Program-made: the position numbers and the translations under genes | Source of the DNA: Lysinibacillus mangiferihumi | GTDB taxonomy: Bacteria; Bacillota; Bacilli; Bacillales_A; Planococcaceae | NCBI RefSeq assembly: GCF_003049665.1 | Contig: NZ_PYWM01000017.1 | Span: 43,830-107,829 of the forward strand | Direction of reading: 5' to 3' | DNA length: 64,000 nucleotides | In this document: positions 17,463 to 26,376 of the stretch, one piece after another | How the letters are laid out: each line of letters begins with the position of its first letter | Numbering within the stretch: the stretch's first letter is position 1 | Notes under the pieces: generated by a model | The model's database searches: none | What the model saw: only the letters and a program-made list of their open reading frames with translations | Told to the model about the DNA's origin: nothing

Positions 17463-18106
17463 GTACGATAAACATCCTTAATCCAATTAATCCAATCATC
17501 TATACCTTCCCCTGTCGTTGCAGATACTAATTTTAATTGTGCGTTGGGATTAATTTGTGCTAAATCTTTTTTAGCCTCTTCGATGTTAAAAGCTACATAT
17601 GGCAAAAGATCTATTTTATTAATAATCGTTAAATCCGTTCTTCGAAACATGACAGGATATTTCGGTATTTTATCATTACCTTCTGGAACACTTAAAACAA
17701 CAACTTTATAATCTTGGCCTAAATCATAACCAGATGGACAAACTAAATTACCAATGTTTTCTATAAAGAGTATATCAATAGATTCAAAGTTGAATTCTGG
17801 AATAGTCTTGGCAATCATTCTTGCATCTAGATGACAACCACCCACAGTATTAATTTGAACTGTTTTGATTCCAAGAAAGCGTAATCTTTCTGCATCTCGT
17901 TCTGTCGCTAAATCTCCTTCAATCACAGCAATATTGAACTTGTCCGCTAGTCTTTTAACTGTTTCTTCTAATAGGGTTGTCTTACCCGCACCAGGTGAAC
18001 TCATTAAATTAATTACTAGTGTTTTATTGTCTTTAAACAAATTCCGATTAAATGTTGCCGCTACATTCAGATCGGTTAATACTTCTTCTTTAAGTTTTAT
18101 TTTCAA
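17447..18106 (-). CDS. hypB: Hydrogenase nickel incorporation GTPase HypB
   Basis: 219 residues from a TTG at 18106. The P-loop SSPGAGKTT is at 36-44, then EGDLATERDA, the metal-site motif GGCHLDARM, ENIGNLVCP and NKIDLLP. An ATG at 18133 opens the frame earlier but lies inside hypA. The AAGGAAGTG in the last codons of hypA is correctly spaced for the TTG, one base after the hypA stop, so TTG is preferred. There is no His-rich nickel-storage N-terminus. HypB with HypA delivers nickel in a GTP-dependent step. Confidence 0.92.
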   Translation of the reverse strand: MKIKLKEEVLTDLNVAATFNRNLFKDNKTLVINLMSSPGAGKTTLLEETVKRLADKFNIAVIEGDLATERDAERLRFLGIKTVQINTVGGCHLDARMIAKTIPEFNFESIDILFIENIGNLVCPSGYDLGQDYKVVVLSVPEGNDKIPKYPVMFRRTDLTIINKIDLLPYVAFNIEEAKKDLAQINPNAQLKLVSATTGEGIDDWINWIKDVYRTCIKH

Positions 18107-18107
18107 A

Positions 18108-18461
18108 CTAATCACTTCCTTCATAAAATTCAACTTGAAATGTTTCTCCTGATATAATCAGGCCATCTAGTAAATTGCATTTTGGACAAAGGGCGATGCG
18201 ATAGTCAGGTTCAAACTGAAATAAACAGTTTTGGCATTGTGATATTGCCTTTTCACGGATAATTGTTAATTGGGATTCTTCATTCAGAAGACAGGCTCTC
18301 TCTTTACAAAAATACAAAAATGCCAATTCTAACGCATCTGGCAACACGTTTGATAAATCTCCTACAATCATTTGGATTTGTTTTACTTTTTGAAAACCTC
18401 TTAATTTCGCATCCTCTGAAACAAGCTGAATGATTTCATACATTAATGACATTTCATGCAT
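18108..18461 (-). CDS. hypA: Hydrogenase nickel metallochaperone HypA
   Basis: 117 residues starting MHEMSLMYEIIQL; His2 and Glu3 form the nickel site. The zinc ribbon has CQNC and CPKC. It is the first gene of the hydrogenase operon and is followed at one-base spacing by hypB. The ribosome binding site AAAGGCGCC is moderate. Confidence 0.92.
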   Translation of the reverse strand: MHEMSLMYEIIQLVSEDAKLRGFQKVKQIQMIVGDLSNVLPDALELAFLYFCKERACLLNEESQLTIIREKAISQCQNCLFQFEPDYRIALCPKCNLLDGLIISGETFQVEFYEGSD

Positions 18462-18768
18462 CTAATAGGCGCCTTTCTTTAAACTTCTATAAAAATTTTA
18501 TGTTTGATATGATTAAAAAGAACTTACATTATGAATTAAGTATTAATCTTAATAATTTCTTACTTTGTCTATTTTGGTATGCGTGCTTAAAAAGAGAGAA
18601 AGAATTTATCCCTGTCCTAGCTATGACATAACCATATATTTGGGATAATAAAACACTCTAGCATTAGTAAAAGTGAAGAAGAGCCATTAACTTCATTCCC
18701 ATATATGAATCAGTTGGCATGTTGGGTCTTAAGAAATCGAGTATAAGAAAGGAGAATGGATAAGGTAT
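18462..18768. other. Leader and control region of the hydrogenase operon
   Basis: About 300 bases of AT-rich DNA upstream of hypA. I looked for FNR/Rex-type palindromes and for a consensus promoter and found none convincing. The hydrogenase operon promoter must lie here or further right, because the next gene on the right is an unrelated IS relic. Confidence 0.4.
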
Positions 18769-18929
18769 GTGAAGATTTCTAAGGAAAAGCATAATAAGAA
18801 GCACGTCATTGCTTTAGATGGTAGTAAAGGAAACAGTACCGCTGCAATTCTATGATGGTCACCGCCGTATTTGAAGCAACAGGTATCTATCAAAACCGTA
18901 AAGCATTTATCAAAGATGTTTCCATTTAA
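18769..18929 (+). pseudogene. IS110-family transposase remnant
   Basis: A GTG with AAAGGAG upstream opens KISKEKHNKKHVIALDGSKG, matching the N-terminal D of the IS110 DEDD nuclease. It stops, then resumes in frame-shifted form as VFEATGIYQNRKAFIKD, the second catalytic box. The rest of the transposase is gone. Confidence 0.7.
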
Positions 18930-19314
18930 TAAAATCATTTAATAATTGAGTCTACATCATTGGCAATCTTGAATTTAGTATTGGCACAAAGACTCGTAGT
19001 CAGATAGCATTTTATATCCAATTAAAGAGCATTTTATGAAGCAAGACACCGTTTTTTAAATTTGGCTCTTAATAAACTAAATCGGTTTAATCATGAAAGA
19101 TTAACCGGTTTGAACTCGTATTATTAAGTTAAGCAATTTAAAATAAAATCTCTTTAATTAAGCTATCCCTTGTAAATATTTCAAGTCTCCTATTAAACAA
19201 TCGATTTTATCTAGGTTTGAGATAACATACTTGCTAATTTACTGTATGGGAATTTTCCCTATCTGTCATTTATCAATACGCTTTATGTTTGCCTTAAACA
19301 TTCCTCATTTTAAT
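18930..19314. other. Non-coding stretch
   Basis: AT-rich DNA between the IS110 relic and the DUF202 gene. No gene or clear RNA structure is seen; it is probably decayed IS sequence. Confidence 0.4.
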
Positions 19315-19707
19315 CTATGATAAACTAATCATCAAAAAGTAAATAATCACCAATAATATTAGGATAATTAAAAAATAAGAAATCCACACAATATGTCTAT
19401 TTGATGGAACAAACTCTTCATTCACTATCTGTTTTCTTTTTGCAGAATAATTAAATGTAGCTGTAAAGATAATTAAAATCCCAAATAAACAAGCTAACAA
19501 GCCGATTATGGCTGATAAAAAATCTACCCAGAAATTCCGAACAGTACCTATGGCAAAGTGCAAACTCGTTGCCAAGAAAGCAACCCCTAAAATGGAAATG
19601 GCCGTTCGAATCCATGCTAAATATGTTCTTTCATTTGCCAAATGTTGCTGGGCATATTTTAATTGCTTCATTTCTATTTCTGCATTATTTAAAGGGTGAT
19701 TCTCCAT
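19315..19707 (-). CDS. DUF202 family membrane protein (YidH-like)
   Basis: 130 residues with the DUF202 signature LANERTYLAWIRTAISILGV followed by three predicted transmembrane helices (about 36-55, 62-85, 108-128). It is an integral membrane protein of unknown function. A short charged N-terminus (KQLKYAQQHL) faces the cytosol. It stands alone. No strong Shine-Dalgarno is seen besides AGGTG. Confidence 0.85.
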   Translation of the reverse strand: MENHPLNNAEIEMKQLKYAQQHLANERTYLAWIRTAISILGVAFLATSLHFAIGTVRNFWVDFLSAIIGLLACLFGILIIFTATFNYSAKRKQIVNEEFVPSNRHIVWISYFLIILILLVIIYFLMISLS

Positions 19708-20249
19708 CTAGTTGACACCTACTCTTTGGTTAAAATATTTTCAATTATTCTATTTTAATATATCCTATTGTAGAAAGAATAAAAGAGGATTATTCAATTT
19801 TAATGTATGTTGAGAAATGATCTAAAACCATTTTTTTAATCTTTTGTTCTACATATTACTATGTAATGAGAAGATAAAAATGATTAATGACACACGCCAC
19901 CGTCAGAATTCACTTAAAAATAACACGTTGAAATAGAAAAAAGGTTATCCCTCTCTCCGCTAAGAGAGGGATTATTATCAATTGTTTCGTTGTAGAGTTG
20001 AATTATTTTTGACGATAGAGGTAGTAATGTAACATTTAAGGTAAATAAAAAAGGAATTATGAACTTGCACAACTTACAATACCCAAAGCAGGTGAAAAGA
20101 CGAAGGTTAAAAAGGAGGAAAATCATGTATTAACACGATATCCAAAAGCAATTTACGCAGAATACAATGAGTTCCATTGCTTGCTATGGGAAATTGGCAA
20201 AACTAACATCTACAGGGCAAGAAAAAATTGGTTATAAAAAATCCATTTT
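19708..20249. other. Non-coding stretch with a possible gene relic
   Basis: A perfect small hairpin CCCTCTC-TCCGCTAA-GAGAGGG lies near 19950-19972. Around 20060-20240 the plus strand can be read as ELAQLTIPKAGEKTKVKKEE and then RYPKAIYAEYNEFHCLLWEI. This looks protein-like but has neither start nor partner frame. Confidence 0.35.
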
Positions 20250-20708
20250 TTAATCACGATCTGGCAATTCGTAATTGTCTGTATTACTTAATTTTTCACT
20301 TTCATACACCATCTTTCCTCCCAGATGCCCGGTATAAGCTAATGTAGAAGAACCTATGATACCTAAAATCACCACTAAAGTTACGATCCATTTTGTATTA
20401 ATTTTCAGTTTCTGCCCAAATAATTTTAATATTGAATTTGCACCAAACAATATTAAAGATAATAAAGCCATATTTTCATGTAATTCAACTGTCGATTCGA
20501 TAACTTCTCCCCATTTTTGTTCAGCAAATTCTTCTGCTGCATCACCTGTCATAAAAGAAACCAAACCGGTTACAAAACCTGTTACAAACAAAATTGTACT
20601 TGTCTTAAATAAATACTCTTTCTTTAAAAACAAATTGATGACTTCAATTACTGTTGCTGTTAATAATAATGCAATTGGAAAATGCACAACGGACGGGTGT
20701 AGTGGCAC
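20250..20708 (-). CDS. DUF2231 family four-helix membrane protein
   Basis: 152 residues starting MPLHPSVVHFPIALLLTATV, the DUF2231 signature with two conserved histidines in the first helix. Four predicted transmembrane helices lie at about 8-26, 36-56, 80-97 and 106-126. Near the end HLGGKMVYE is conserved. The His pattern suggests heme or metal binding in the membrane; function is not established. It is close to the hydrogenase region but separated from it by IS debris and a DUF202 gene. Confidence 0.85.
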   Translation of the reverse strand: MPLHPSVVHFPIALLLTATVIEVINLFLKKEYLFKTSTILFVTGFVTGLVSFMTGDAAEEFAEQKWGEVIESTVELHENMALLSLILFGANSILKLFGQKLKINTKWIVTLVVILGIIGSSTLAYTGHLGGKMVYESEKLSNTDNYELPDRD

Positions 20709-21199
20709 GCAATTGCCTCCTTCTTAAAAAAATTTACACAATAGATCAAAACAAACATCAGGAAAATTAATTCTGCGTTTATTTCACTTGTTATAAAATA
20801 GTCTATCCACTATGAATGAAATTTAACTGAAAATATTAATATAATGAAACAAAAATTGGACTATTATCATGATGAATGAAATCTTTATCTATTTAATTGA
20901 ATTTTCAGAATCAAAGAGACCTCAGGGGAGTACACAATTCTCAACTGTCCATCATGGCAGCGTGCTTCTCAGTTTACCAGTTATGTCACTATGCCACTAG
21001 CTCTTGGCATTCCTAAATTATCATAATTAGCAACCATTGTCGTATGGACGCTCTAAATCCATTTCCTAAGTTCATTCATGTGACTTATTCTATACAACAA
21101 TGTTCCTGCAAAAAATTTAGGTCGTCACCTTTCTTTTCCTTAATACATAGGATACGGTTAAGATTATTTTCCACTATAAAAGTAAAGGGGGATATAGTA
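20709..21199. other. Intergenic region with divergent promoters
   Basis: About 490 bases between divergent DUF2231 and the 89-residue gene. An earlier ATG at 21044 is in frame with the latter but has no ribosome binding site. No other feature is supported. Confidence 0.35.
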
Positions 21200-21469
21200 A
21201 TGAATAGACATAAAAAAAATCCACAACAAAATCTAGATACGACGGAAATTGAAATAGCAAGATTAGCATATATCGGAGCATCAATCGCAACATTGGGTGA
21301 CGGTCTTTCTGCAGTTGCAGCAGGTCTAGCTCTAAATGCTTTAGAAAAATCAAATAATCAGGATCCTCAAAACCAAAATAGTGATAAATCGAAAGAAGTA
21401 GATAATTTGCAAAAACAGATAGACCAAATAATCATTGAACTAAAACAAGTAAAAAAAATGATGCAATAA
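21200..21469 (+). CDS. Hypothetical 89-residue protein
   Basis: Starts MNRHKKNPQQNLDTTEIEIA with AAAGGGGGA nine bases upstream, which fixes the start at 21200 rather than at the upstream ATG. A central hydrophobic Gly/Ala-rich helix (LAYIGASIATLGDGLSAVAAGLAL) is followed by an Asn/Gln/Asp-rich linker and a C-terminal coiled-coil (DNLQKQIDQIIIELKQVKKM). Similar small proteins are annotated only as hypothetical in Bacillaceae. Monotopic membrane association is possible. Confidence 0.65.
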   Translation: MNRHKKNPQQNLDTTEIEIARLAYIGASIATLGDGLSAVAAGLALNALEKSNNQDPQNQNSDKSKEVDNLQKQIDQIIIELKQVKKMMQ

Positions 21470-21522
21470 TTACATGTTACTGCCAGTTACTTTTAAAGCT
21501 TATTAAAAAGGAGTGTGAACGA

Positions 21523-21945
21523 TTGCAATACGCCGTACAACCAACTTCAAATAATCAATTTCTTGTCGATCTTGTTAAAGCCATTAATGGCGAATATAAT
21601 GCTATTCGATTTTATGAGCACTTGGCTCAGCTTGCTCCAAATGAGGATGTTAAAAACCGTATTCTAGAGATAAGAAAAGATGAAATGCGACATTACCAAG
21701 GTTTTGCTTATATGTATACCTCCCTTACTGGTCAACACCCTTCTCCACAAATAACAGAGCCATTGCCATTAAATTTTAAAAGCGGAATTTTAACTGCATT
21801 TAAAGACGAACAAGAAGCGGTCGAATTTTATCATCGTGTGGCTCGACAGTATAATATTCCTTTTATTAGCAACCAATTTAGTTCAAATGCATCAGACGAA
21901 CAAAATCACGCAGTTTGGTTTTTATTCTTTATAAACCAATATTGA
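21523..21945 (+). CDS. Ferritin-like domain protein
   Basis: 140 residues from a TTG at 21523 with AAGGAG eight bases upstream. A four-helix ferritin-like pattern has metal-ligand motifs: EYNAIRFYEHL (Glu, Glu/His), EIRKDEMRHYQGF (ExxxH) and, in the second half, DEQEAVEFYHRV and DEQNHAVWFLF. These match the paired ExxH signatures of diiron rubrerythrin/ferritin-like proteins. Possible roles are iron or peroxide handling. A strong terminator follows after 10 bases. Confidence 0.75.
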   Translation: MQYAVQPTSNNQFLVDLVKAINGEYNAIRFYEHLAQLAPNEDVKNRILEIRKDEMRHYQGFAYMYTSLTGQHPSPQITEPLPLNFKSGILTAFKDEQEAVEFYHRVARQYNIPFISNQFSSNASDEQNHAVWFLFFINQY

Positions 21946-21954
21946 AAATGTTTT

Positions 21955-21978
21955 ACCGACTTTTTTGTCGGTTTTTTA
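21955..21978 (+). terminator. Rho-independent terminator of the ferritin-like gene
   Basis: ACCGAC (21955-21960) pairs with GTCGGT (21967-21972) over a T-rich loop, followed by TTTTT. Confidence 0.8.
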
Positions 21979-22190
21979 TAAATCTTCTTTACCTAACAAT
22001 ATCTGATACGTACATCTTACAGATTTATTTATGCTAAGTGTTTTAGTAGGTATTATGTATAATTTCCATTAAACATTCCTCCTCTTCATGTAGATAACAA
22101 ATCTCTTAAAGTAATCCCTCCATTCGCCCTAGCGTATTTCCCTATAAAACATATTTATAGAGATAATAAGTGGAAACTTGAGGTGATTTT

Positions 22191-22751
22191 ATGCATAAAA
22201 ATAAGACCTATAAAATCGTTCAGAGATGCTATTCAGAACTAGAATGTAAAAAATTTAATAAGATAAAAGCAATTTGTCCACCAGAGCCACAGAAGGAACA
22301 AGAACCTCCGATATCAAGTTGCGGGCTTTTGACCGAATTTGATCAAAATATCGTGTTACCTACTTTTATTGAGCTTACGTTGTTACCAACACTTTTAACT
22401 ACTGTCACATTAAACATTGACGACTTAGATGACCGAGTATGGTTAACTGGGACAGTTCAGACAAGGGTATCTACAGGTGCGCCTGCACCAGGTTTTGTTC
22501 AAATTGCTTTCCAAATATATAGAAACGATCCTACTTTCACATCATCAATTTTCCTCCTTGAAGATATAGTAGTGAATAGCGGGTTTGTAAATGGTAATGC
22601 TACCACCTTTACCTTTGTAGACCTCTCATTGCCTACTGGTGTGAATACTTACTATCTTACTGGACAAATATTATCTACAGATCCCCAAGCTACAGGTGTT
22701 TTTGTTGAAAAAACTATTTTTACAGGAGCAGAAATTGAAGCGAATAGTTAG
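22191..22751 (+). CDS. Hypothetical beta-rich protein, possible spore surface protein
   Basis: 186 residues with GAGG upstream of the ATG. The basic N-terminus with KKFNKIKAICPPEPQKEQEP is followed by about 130 residues of alternating Thr/Val/Leu strands (TLLPTLLTTVTLNIDDLDD, TFTFVDLSLPTG), typical of beta-sandwich surface proteins. No signal peptide is seen, which fits a mother-cell spore-layer protein better than a Sec-secreted one. Not recognised as a named family. The coat assignment is an inference only. Confidence 0.55.
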   Translation: MHKNKTYKIVQRCYSELECKKFNKIKAICPPEPQKEQEPPISSCGLLTEFDQNIVLPTFIELTLLPTLLTTVTLNIDDLDDRVWLTGTVQTRVSTGAPAPGFVQIAFQIYRNDPTFTSSIFLLEDIVVNSGFVNGNATTFTFVDLSLPTGVNTYYLTGQILSTDPQATGVFVEKTIFTGAEIEANS

Positions 22752-23243
22752 GTAATATCAATTTCAAGAACAAGAGATTGTCATAAGAATGCCAAAACCA
22801 TTAAAAAGTTCTAAGTATGAGTATATAGCCCTAGTCAGTGGTTCGTTTTGCCATTTGGCTAAGCTCTGACCATAGTATTAAGTAAGTCGAATTCAAACCA
22901 AACCAATTACCTCTGGCAGTTATGATGCGTTATGGTGAACTTAATGACAATCCTCTAACTTGTTTTCAGTTCGTTTAGATGATAGAGTATGCACTTTTAT
23001 CATTTTAAAGCACAATGGGTTATTTGCATTTTACGACAAACTTGTACAAGCCTTTTTTAATAATGTTAATTTTGACTGGTCAACTTCAATTTATATTCAG
23101 TTATCCTCCAAAGTTTTAATCTTTTATTTCTGAGATAATGCAACAAAAACTATTGGATGCTCCATATTATTCAAATTCTCTCTTGAACCTGAAGTTACTT
23201 GAGGTTTTATAATAAACTTATACTTTTTATAGGAGGATTTTTG
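22752..23243. other. Non-coding stretch, probably decayed coding DNA
   Basis: Several short protein-like stretches occur in different frames, all interrupted within 20 codons. No family was recognised and no RNA structure is apparent. Confidence 0.35.
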
Positions 23244-24011
23244 ATGAAGAAGAATAACAAGTATTCCATTGGGGAATTTTCAGAAAAGACAGGAATCTCT
23301 ATTCCTACTTTACATTACTATGATGAAATTGGTTTATTACGACCAGAAAAGAATCCATCTTCAGGGCATCGCATTTACAAATATCAAGATATGATAAACT
23401 TACAAAAAATTCTAAGTCTAAAATTCCTAGGATATAGTCTAGATAAAATCACTAATTTGTTAAATGAATCGAGCTTTTCTGTTGACTTAAATGAAAGCTT
23501 GTCCCTCCATTTGCACGCTTTAGAGAAAGAAGAAAAACGAATCGAGCAATCCATAAAATCCATTAAAAGAGTAATAAGATTAGTCGAGGAAGAAGGAGAA
23601 GTGGATAGCACCTTATTATTTAGTCTTATTCACGGTATGAGTACTGAACATATACATGAAGAATGGATGAATCGCCATATGTTAAAGGATGTCGCCGAAG
23701 AGTTATCAAAGAAATCGGAAGAAGATAAAATTCTTTTAGATCAAACGTTTATTCAATTGACGAAAGAAGTGAAAAAATTATATGGTAAACCAGTAGAGGA
23801 CCCAAAAGTACAAGAGATGATTAAGACTTATTTAGAAGCTTTATTTTCATTTCTTGGTGAAAATATGATGCAAAAACTGGCTGACACTAATATCGAAGAA
23901 CTTGATATTCATGAAATAGAAAATATAACACTATCCCCCTTCACAGAAGATGAACAAAATTGGCTTAATCAAGTGATGGAATATTATATGAAGCAAGAAG
24001 TAATGGATTAA
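23244..24011 (+). CDS. MerR family regulator with TipAS-like C-terminal region
   Basis: 255 residues. AGGAGG eight bases upstream fixes the ATG at 23244. The N-terminal winged helix is classical: SIGEFSEKTGISIPTLHYYD, then GLLRPEKNPSSGHRIY. A dimerisation coiled-coil follows (about 75-125, HALEKEEKRIEQSIKSIKRV). The C-terminal half (DPKVQEMIKTYLEALFSFLG) resembles the helical antibiotic-binding TipAS domain. These regulators sense drugs or amphiphiles and usually control themselves or an efflux gene. No target gene lies adjacent. Confidence 0.85.
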   Translation: MKKNNKYSIGEFSEKTGISIPTLHYYDEIGLLRPEKNPSSGHRIYKYQDMINLQKILSLKFLGYSLDKITNLLNESSFSVDLNESLSLHLHALEKEEKRIEQSIKSIKRVIRLVEEEGEVDSTLLFSLIHGMSTEHIHEEWMNRHMLKDVAEELSKKSEEDKILLDQTFIQLTKEVKKLYGKPVEDPKVQEMIKTYLEALFSFLGENMMQKLADTNIEELDIHEIENITLSPFTEDEQNWLNQVMEYYMKQEVMD

Positions 24012-24412
24012 AGAGCTATTCGCTTATACTAAAGTTGGGCAATCTTTTTTAAAACAGCACAATTTGATTTTCCATTAAAGAGGCTTGCAGAAATGAACAT
24101 TTTTCTAGGAAACATGTAACTTTAGAAAAAGATTGATTAAAAAATCTCCTTCAACCCTTAATTATCAGCTTAATAGAAAAACTTCATTTTTCAAAAAAAT
24201 TGATCCAATTAAATGAGCCTTATTCACCTAAAAACACATTAGTTGAATAAGGTTATTAATTTGGTCTTTTCACATTGTGCTTCTAACCTTACCTCATCTT
24301 GTTTTAATCCTAATCTCATTTACCCACCTCATTTTCAATATAGTTAACTAATTCGTTCTATTATCTCTTTATCCTTCTTAAACTAAACTGCAGTGTTTGA
24401 AGTAGGTCATAG
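24012..24412. other. Non-coding stretch
   Basis: AT-rich sequence downstream of the MerR gene with no supported gene. Confidence 0.35.
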
Positions 24413-24713
24413 TTAGATGAACGCTCTTGTCAACACATCTAGTCGCATCGTCATAGAGGTATCCCATACAACATCAAATCTACCTAATTTATTAAAAAAA
24501 GCTGATTTTTTACATGCAATAGTTTCACCATTCATTTTGTAATGTTTATAAGCAATCTCCATATCCAGAATTCCCTTACCGCATTTCACTATCTCTAAAC
24601 TATATGGCTTATCAGGACATTGCTCTTCAAAAACAACTTCAGGTTTAACAAATAAAAAATAAGAGTAATAGAATTGGTGTAATCATTAGTATCAAATATT
24701 TTTTTCGTGATAT
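24413..24713 (-). pseudogene. Frameshifted small exported protein gene
   Basis: The minus strand reads RKKYLILMITPILLLLFFIC (a signal or anchor helix) and stops. One base over, it continues as FVKPEVVFEEQCPDKPYSLE and then about 60 more residues, including CGKGILDMEIAYKHYKMNGE, to TAA at 24413. A GGGGGG ribosome-binding-like run is followed by ATA where an ATG is expected. A lost start codon and a frameshift in a T run indicate a pseudogene. Family unknown. Confidence 0.5.
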
Positions 24714-24985
24714 TCCCCCCCAAAAGTTACTCATTTAATTTCCTATAAATTCACCTTAGTTCAAGATATTCCTAATTCTTATACCATTATAAAAATCCGC
24801 ATTAAGCATGTCCTCTGAGATTTTATCTGCATTTAACATTAGAATAGATTAATTCTGCCTAATAATATTTTTTCATTAATGCGTAAAAGATCCTTCTAAA
24901 TATGTAAAATAGGCATTTAATAATTAAGAATAATGATATAGAATGGTAAAAGTTCTAAATTTGAACAATTTCCTCATTCAATTAA

Positions 24986-25047
24986 ATGGCCCTTTCGCTA
25001 AAAAAGGCACAATTCTTTTTTAAGAATAGCGCCCATTTGTTGATTAA
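24986..25047. repeat. Dispersed short repeat, copy 1
   Basis: The sequence AAAAAGGCACAATTCTTTTT and then AAGAATAGCGCCC recurs at 44246-44305, and in degenerate form near 34428-34466. AATTCTT and AAGAAT can pair. Each copy lies next to gene ends, suggesting a small mobile or terminator-like repeat. Confidence 0.5.
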
Positions 25048-25049
25048 CT

Positions 25050-25337
25050 TTATCTACTATATGAAGTCCAAACCCTATACACATATTTACCGTCTACCTC
25101 TATCTCATCTCTATGTAATACAACAACCACATTAATGTATCCCGCCCATTGTGGTATTAGTTCAGTTAAACAATCAATTACCTTTACATTAGGAGTTGCA
25201 TAACCGACATTTTCTTCTCTAAAAAAGTGATTTGAGAAATCTTGATACAATGAGTCCGTCCATTCATATACTTCAAACAGAGAATCAAAAATCCTATTAT
25301 CTTCTCTATATTGTCCATTTACCCAGTGTATTTCCAT
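25050..25337 (-). CDS. Hypothetical 95-residue protein
   Basis: Starts MEIHWVNGQYREDNRIFDSL with AGGGGA upstream; a longer in-frame extension to 25472 has no ribosome binding site of its own. Aromatic-rich, acidic, with no signal peptide and a middle VIDCLTELIPQWAGYINVVV. Not recognised. The composition resembles small immunity-type proteins, but that is weak evidence. Confidence 0.5.
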   Translation of the reverse strand: MEIHWVNGQYREDNRIFDSLFEVYEWTDSLYQDFSNHFFREENVGYATPNVKVIDCLTELIPQWAGYINVVVVLHRDEIEVDGKYVYRVWTSYSR

Positions 25338-25594
25338 AACAATGTCCCCTAACATTTGTTTTTTATTATGAATGTAAAAAGGATGAGCGTTCCTCCACAA
25401 CAGGATCTTTAAGAAGATAGACACTTTCATAGTTTCTCGGAAAAACGTCCAATTGTGCAATATGGAGACCATAAAGTATCAAAAAAATGCAACTTAAAAT
25501 TCAAAAGAGAATCATAATATTGCAGCGTTACCTTAATATTACCTATTGATAAAACTTCTGTTTCAATTAAACTATTTTAAACTCCACAGTATTT

Positions 25595-25993
25595 TTAATG
25601 ATATTTTTTTGAAACAAAAAACTCAGTAATTGGCATTGTTATCCAAGCAAGTCCTATTACAATAACAAGTGGGATATTCTTTATATCATTCATTGCAGTT
25701 ACGCTTTCTGAGATAACTAAAACGATAATCATCAATAAAAGTAATAGATAATAACTTATTTTTGTACTTACAAGTGTAATTTGTTTTTCTAATTCGTCTT
25801 TTTCTCCTTCGTGTTTCCCATCCATCTCCCCCCAAGTAATAGAGTGGAATAAAAGGCCAATTCCTAAAAATACATAGAAAAGTGTAGTAGCGTTGATTAT
25901 TTCTTTTGTAATCCATTCATATACCCCATAACCACCAACTGCAGTAATAATAACTAAAGAACCGATTACACTAACCTTTTTTATAATTGTCAC
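25595..25993 (-). CDS. Four-helix membrane protein paired with an XRE regulator
   Basis: About 132 residues with hydrophobic segments at VIGSLVIITAVGGYGVYEW, INATTLFYVFLGIGLLFHSI, ISYYLLLLLMIIVLVISE and IPLVIVIGLAWITM, separated by an acidic loop (GKHEGEKDELEKQ). The GTG at 25993 is preferred because AAAGGA lies eight bases upstream; an ATG at 26002 abuts that site. It overlaps the end of the XRE gene, so the pair is coupled. Such HTH-membrane pairs are common in Firmicutes. The function is unknown. Confidence 0.65.
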   Translation of the reverse strand: MTIIKKVSVIGSLVIITAVGGYGVYEWITKEIINATTLFYVFLGIGLLFHSITWGEMDGKHEGEKDELEKQITLVSTKISYYLLLLLMIIVLVISESVTAMNDIKNIPLVIVIGLAWITMPITEFFVSKKYH

Positions 25994-26201
25994 TTTTCTC
26001 ATTCCTTTCGTATTTAAAAATAAATAATTCATCAAGAGGAGGACCTAAAATATATGACAATGTAAACGCCAATTCTAAACTTGGGTCATACTTATTATTT
26101 TCAATGGCATTGATTGTCTGCCTTGTCACGTTACATAGTTCTGCTAATTTGCCTTGTGAAAGACTGTTCTTTTCTCTACACTCCTTGATTCTATTTTCCA
26201 T
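25971..26201 (-). CDS. XRE family regulator, short (YdzF/Cro type)
   Basis: 76 residues starting MENRIKECREKNSLSQGKLA. The helix-turn-helix is LSQGKLAELCNVTRQTINAIENNKYDPSLELAF, shown here as the core motif VTRQTINAIENNKYDPSLEL. The DELF ending is typical of this short regulator class. The ATG at 26201 has GAGTGG upstream. It likely represses its own two-gene operon with the membrane protein. Confidence 0.82.
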   Translation of the reverse strand: MENRIKECREKNSLSQGKLAELCNVTRQTINAIENNKYDPSLELAFTLSYILGPPLDELFIFKYERNEKSDNYKKG

Positions 26202-26376
26202 TTCGTATACCACTCCACTCTTGAGGTGTAAAAGATATTTTACATCTATATGATAAAACAAGACAAATAGGATGTCAAATATGTTTTACACTCTATTTGT
26301 CTTATTTGGCTGTTATTACTTTTATTCTACTTTGTACTAACCTGCTTACTTTAGCTAAGCATTGATGTGTTTTGTT

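Noticed and set aside
18462..18768. FNR or Rex operator upstream of hypA
   Set aside because: TTTGATATGATTAAA and similar stretches were checked, but none has the required dyad; no oxygen or redox operator can be claimed.
20060..20240. Protein-like plus-strand stretch (RYPKAIYAEYNEFHCLLWEI)
   Set aside because: No start codon, ribosome binding site or recognised family; too short to call a pseudogene with confidence.
22140..22190. Sigma-K promoter before the 22191 gene
   Set aside because: CATATTTATA does not fit CATAnnnTA at the last two positions, unlike the good match before 38815.
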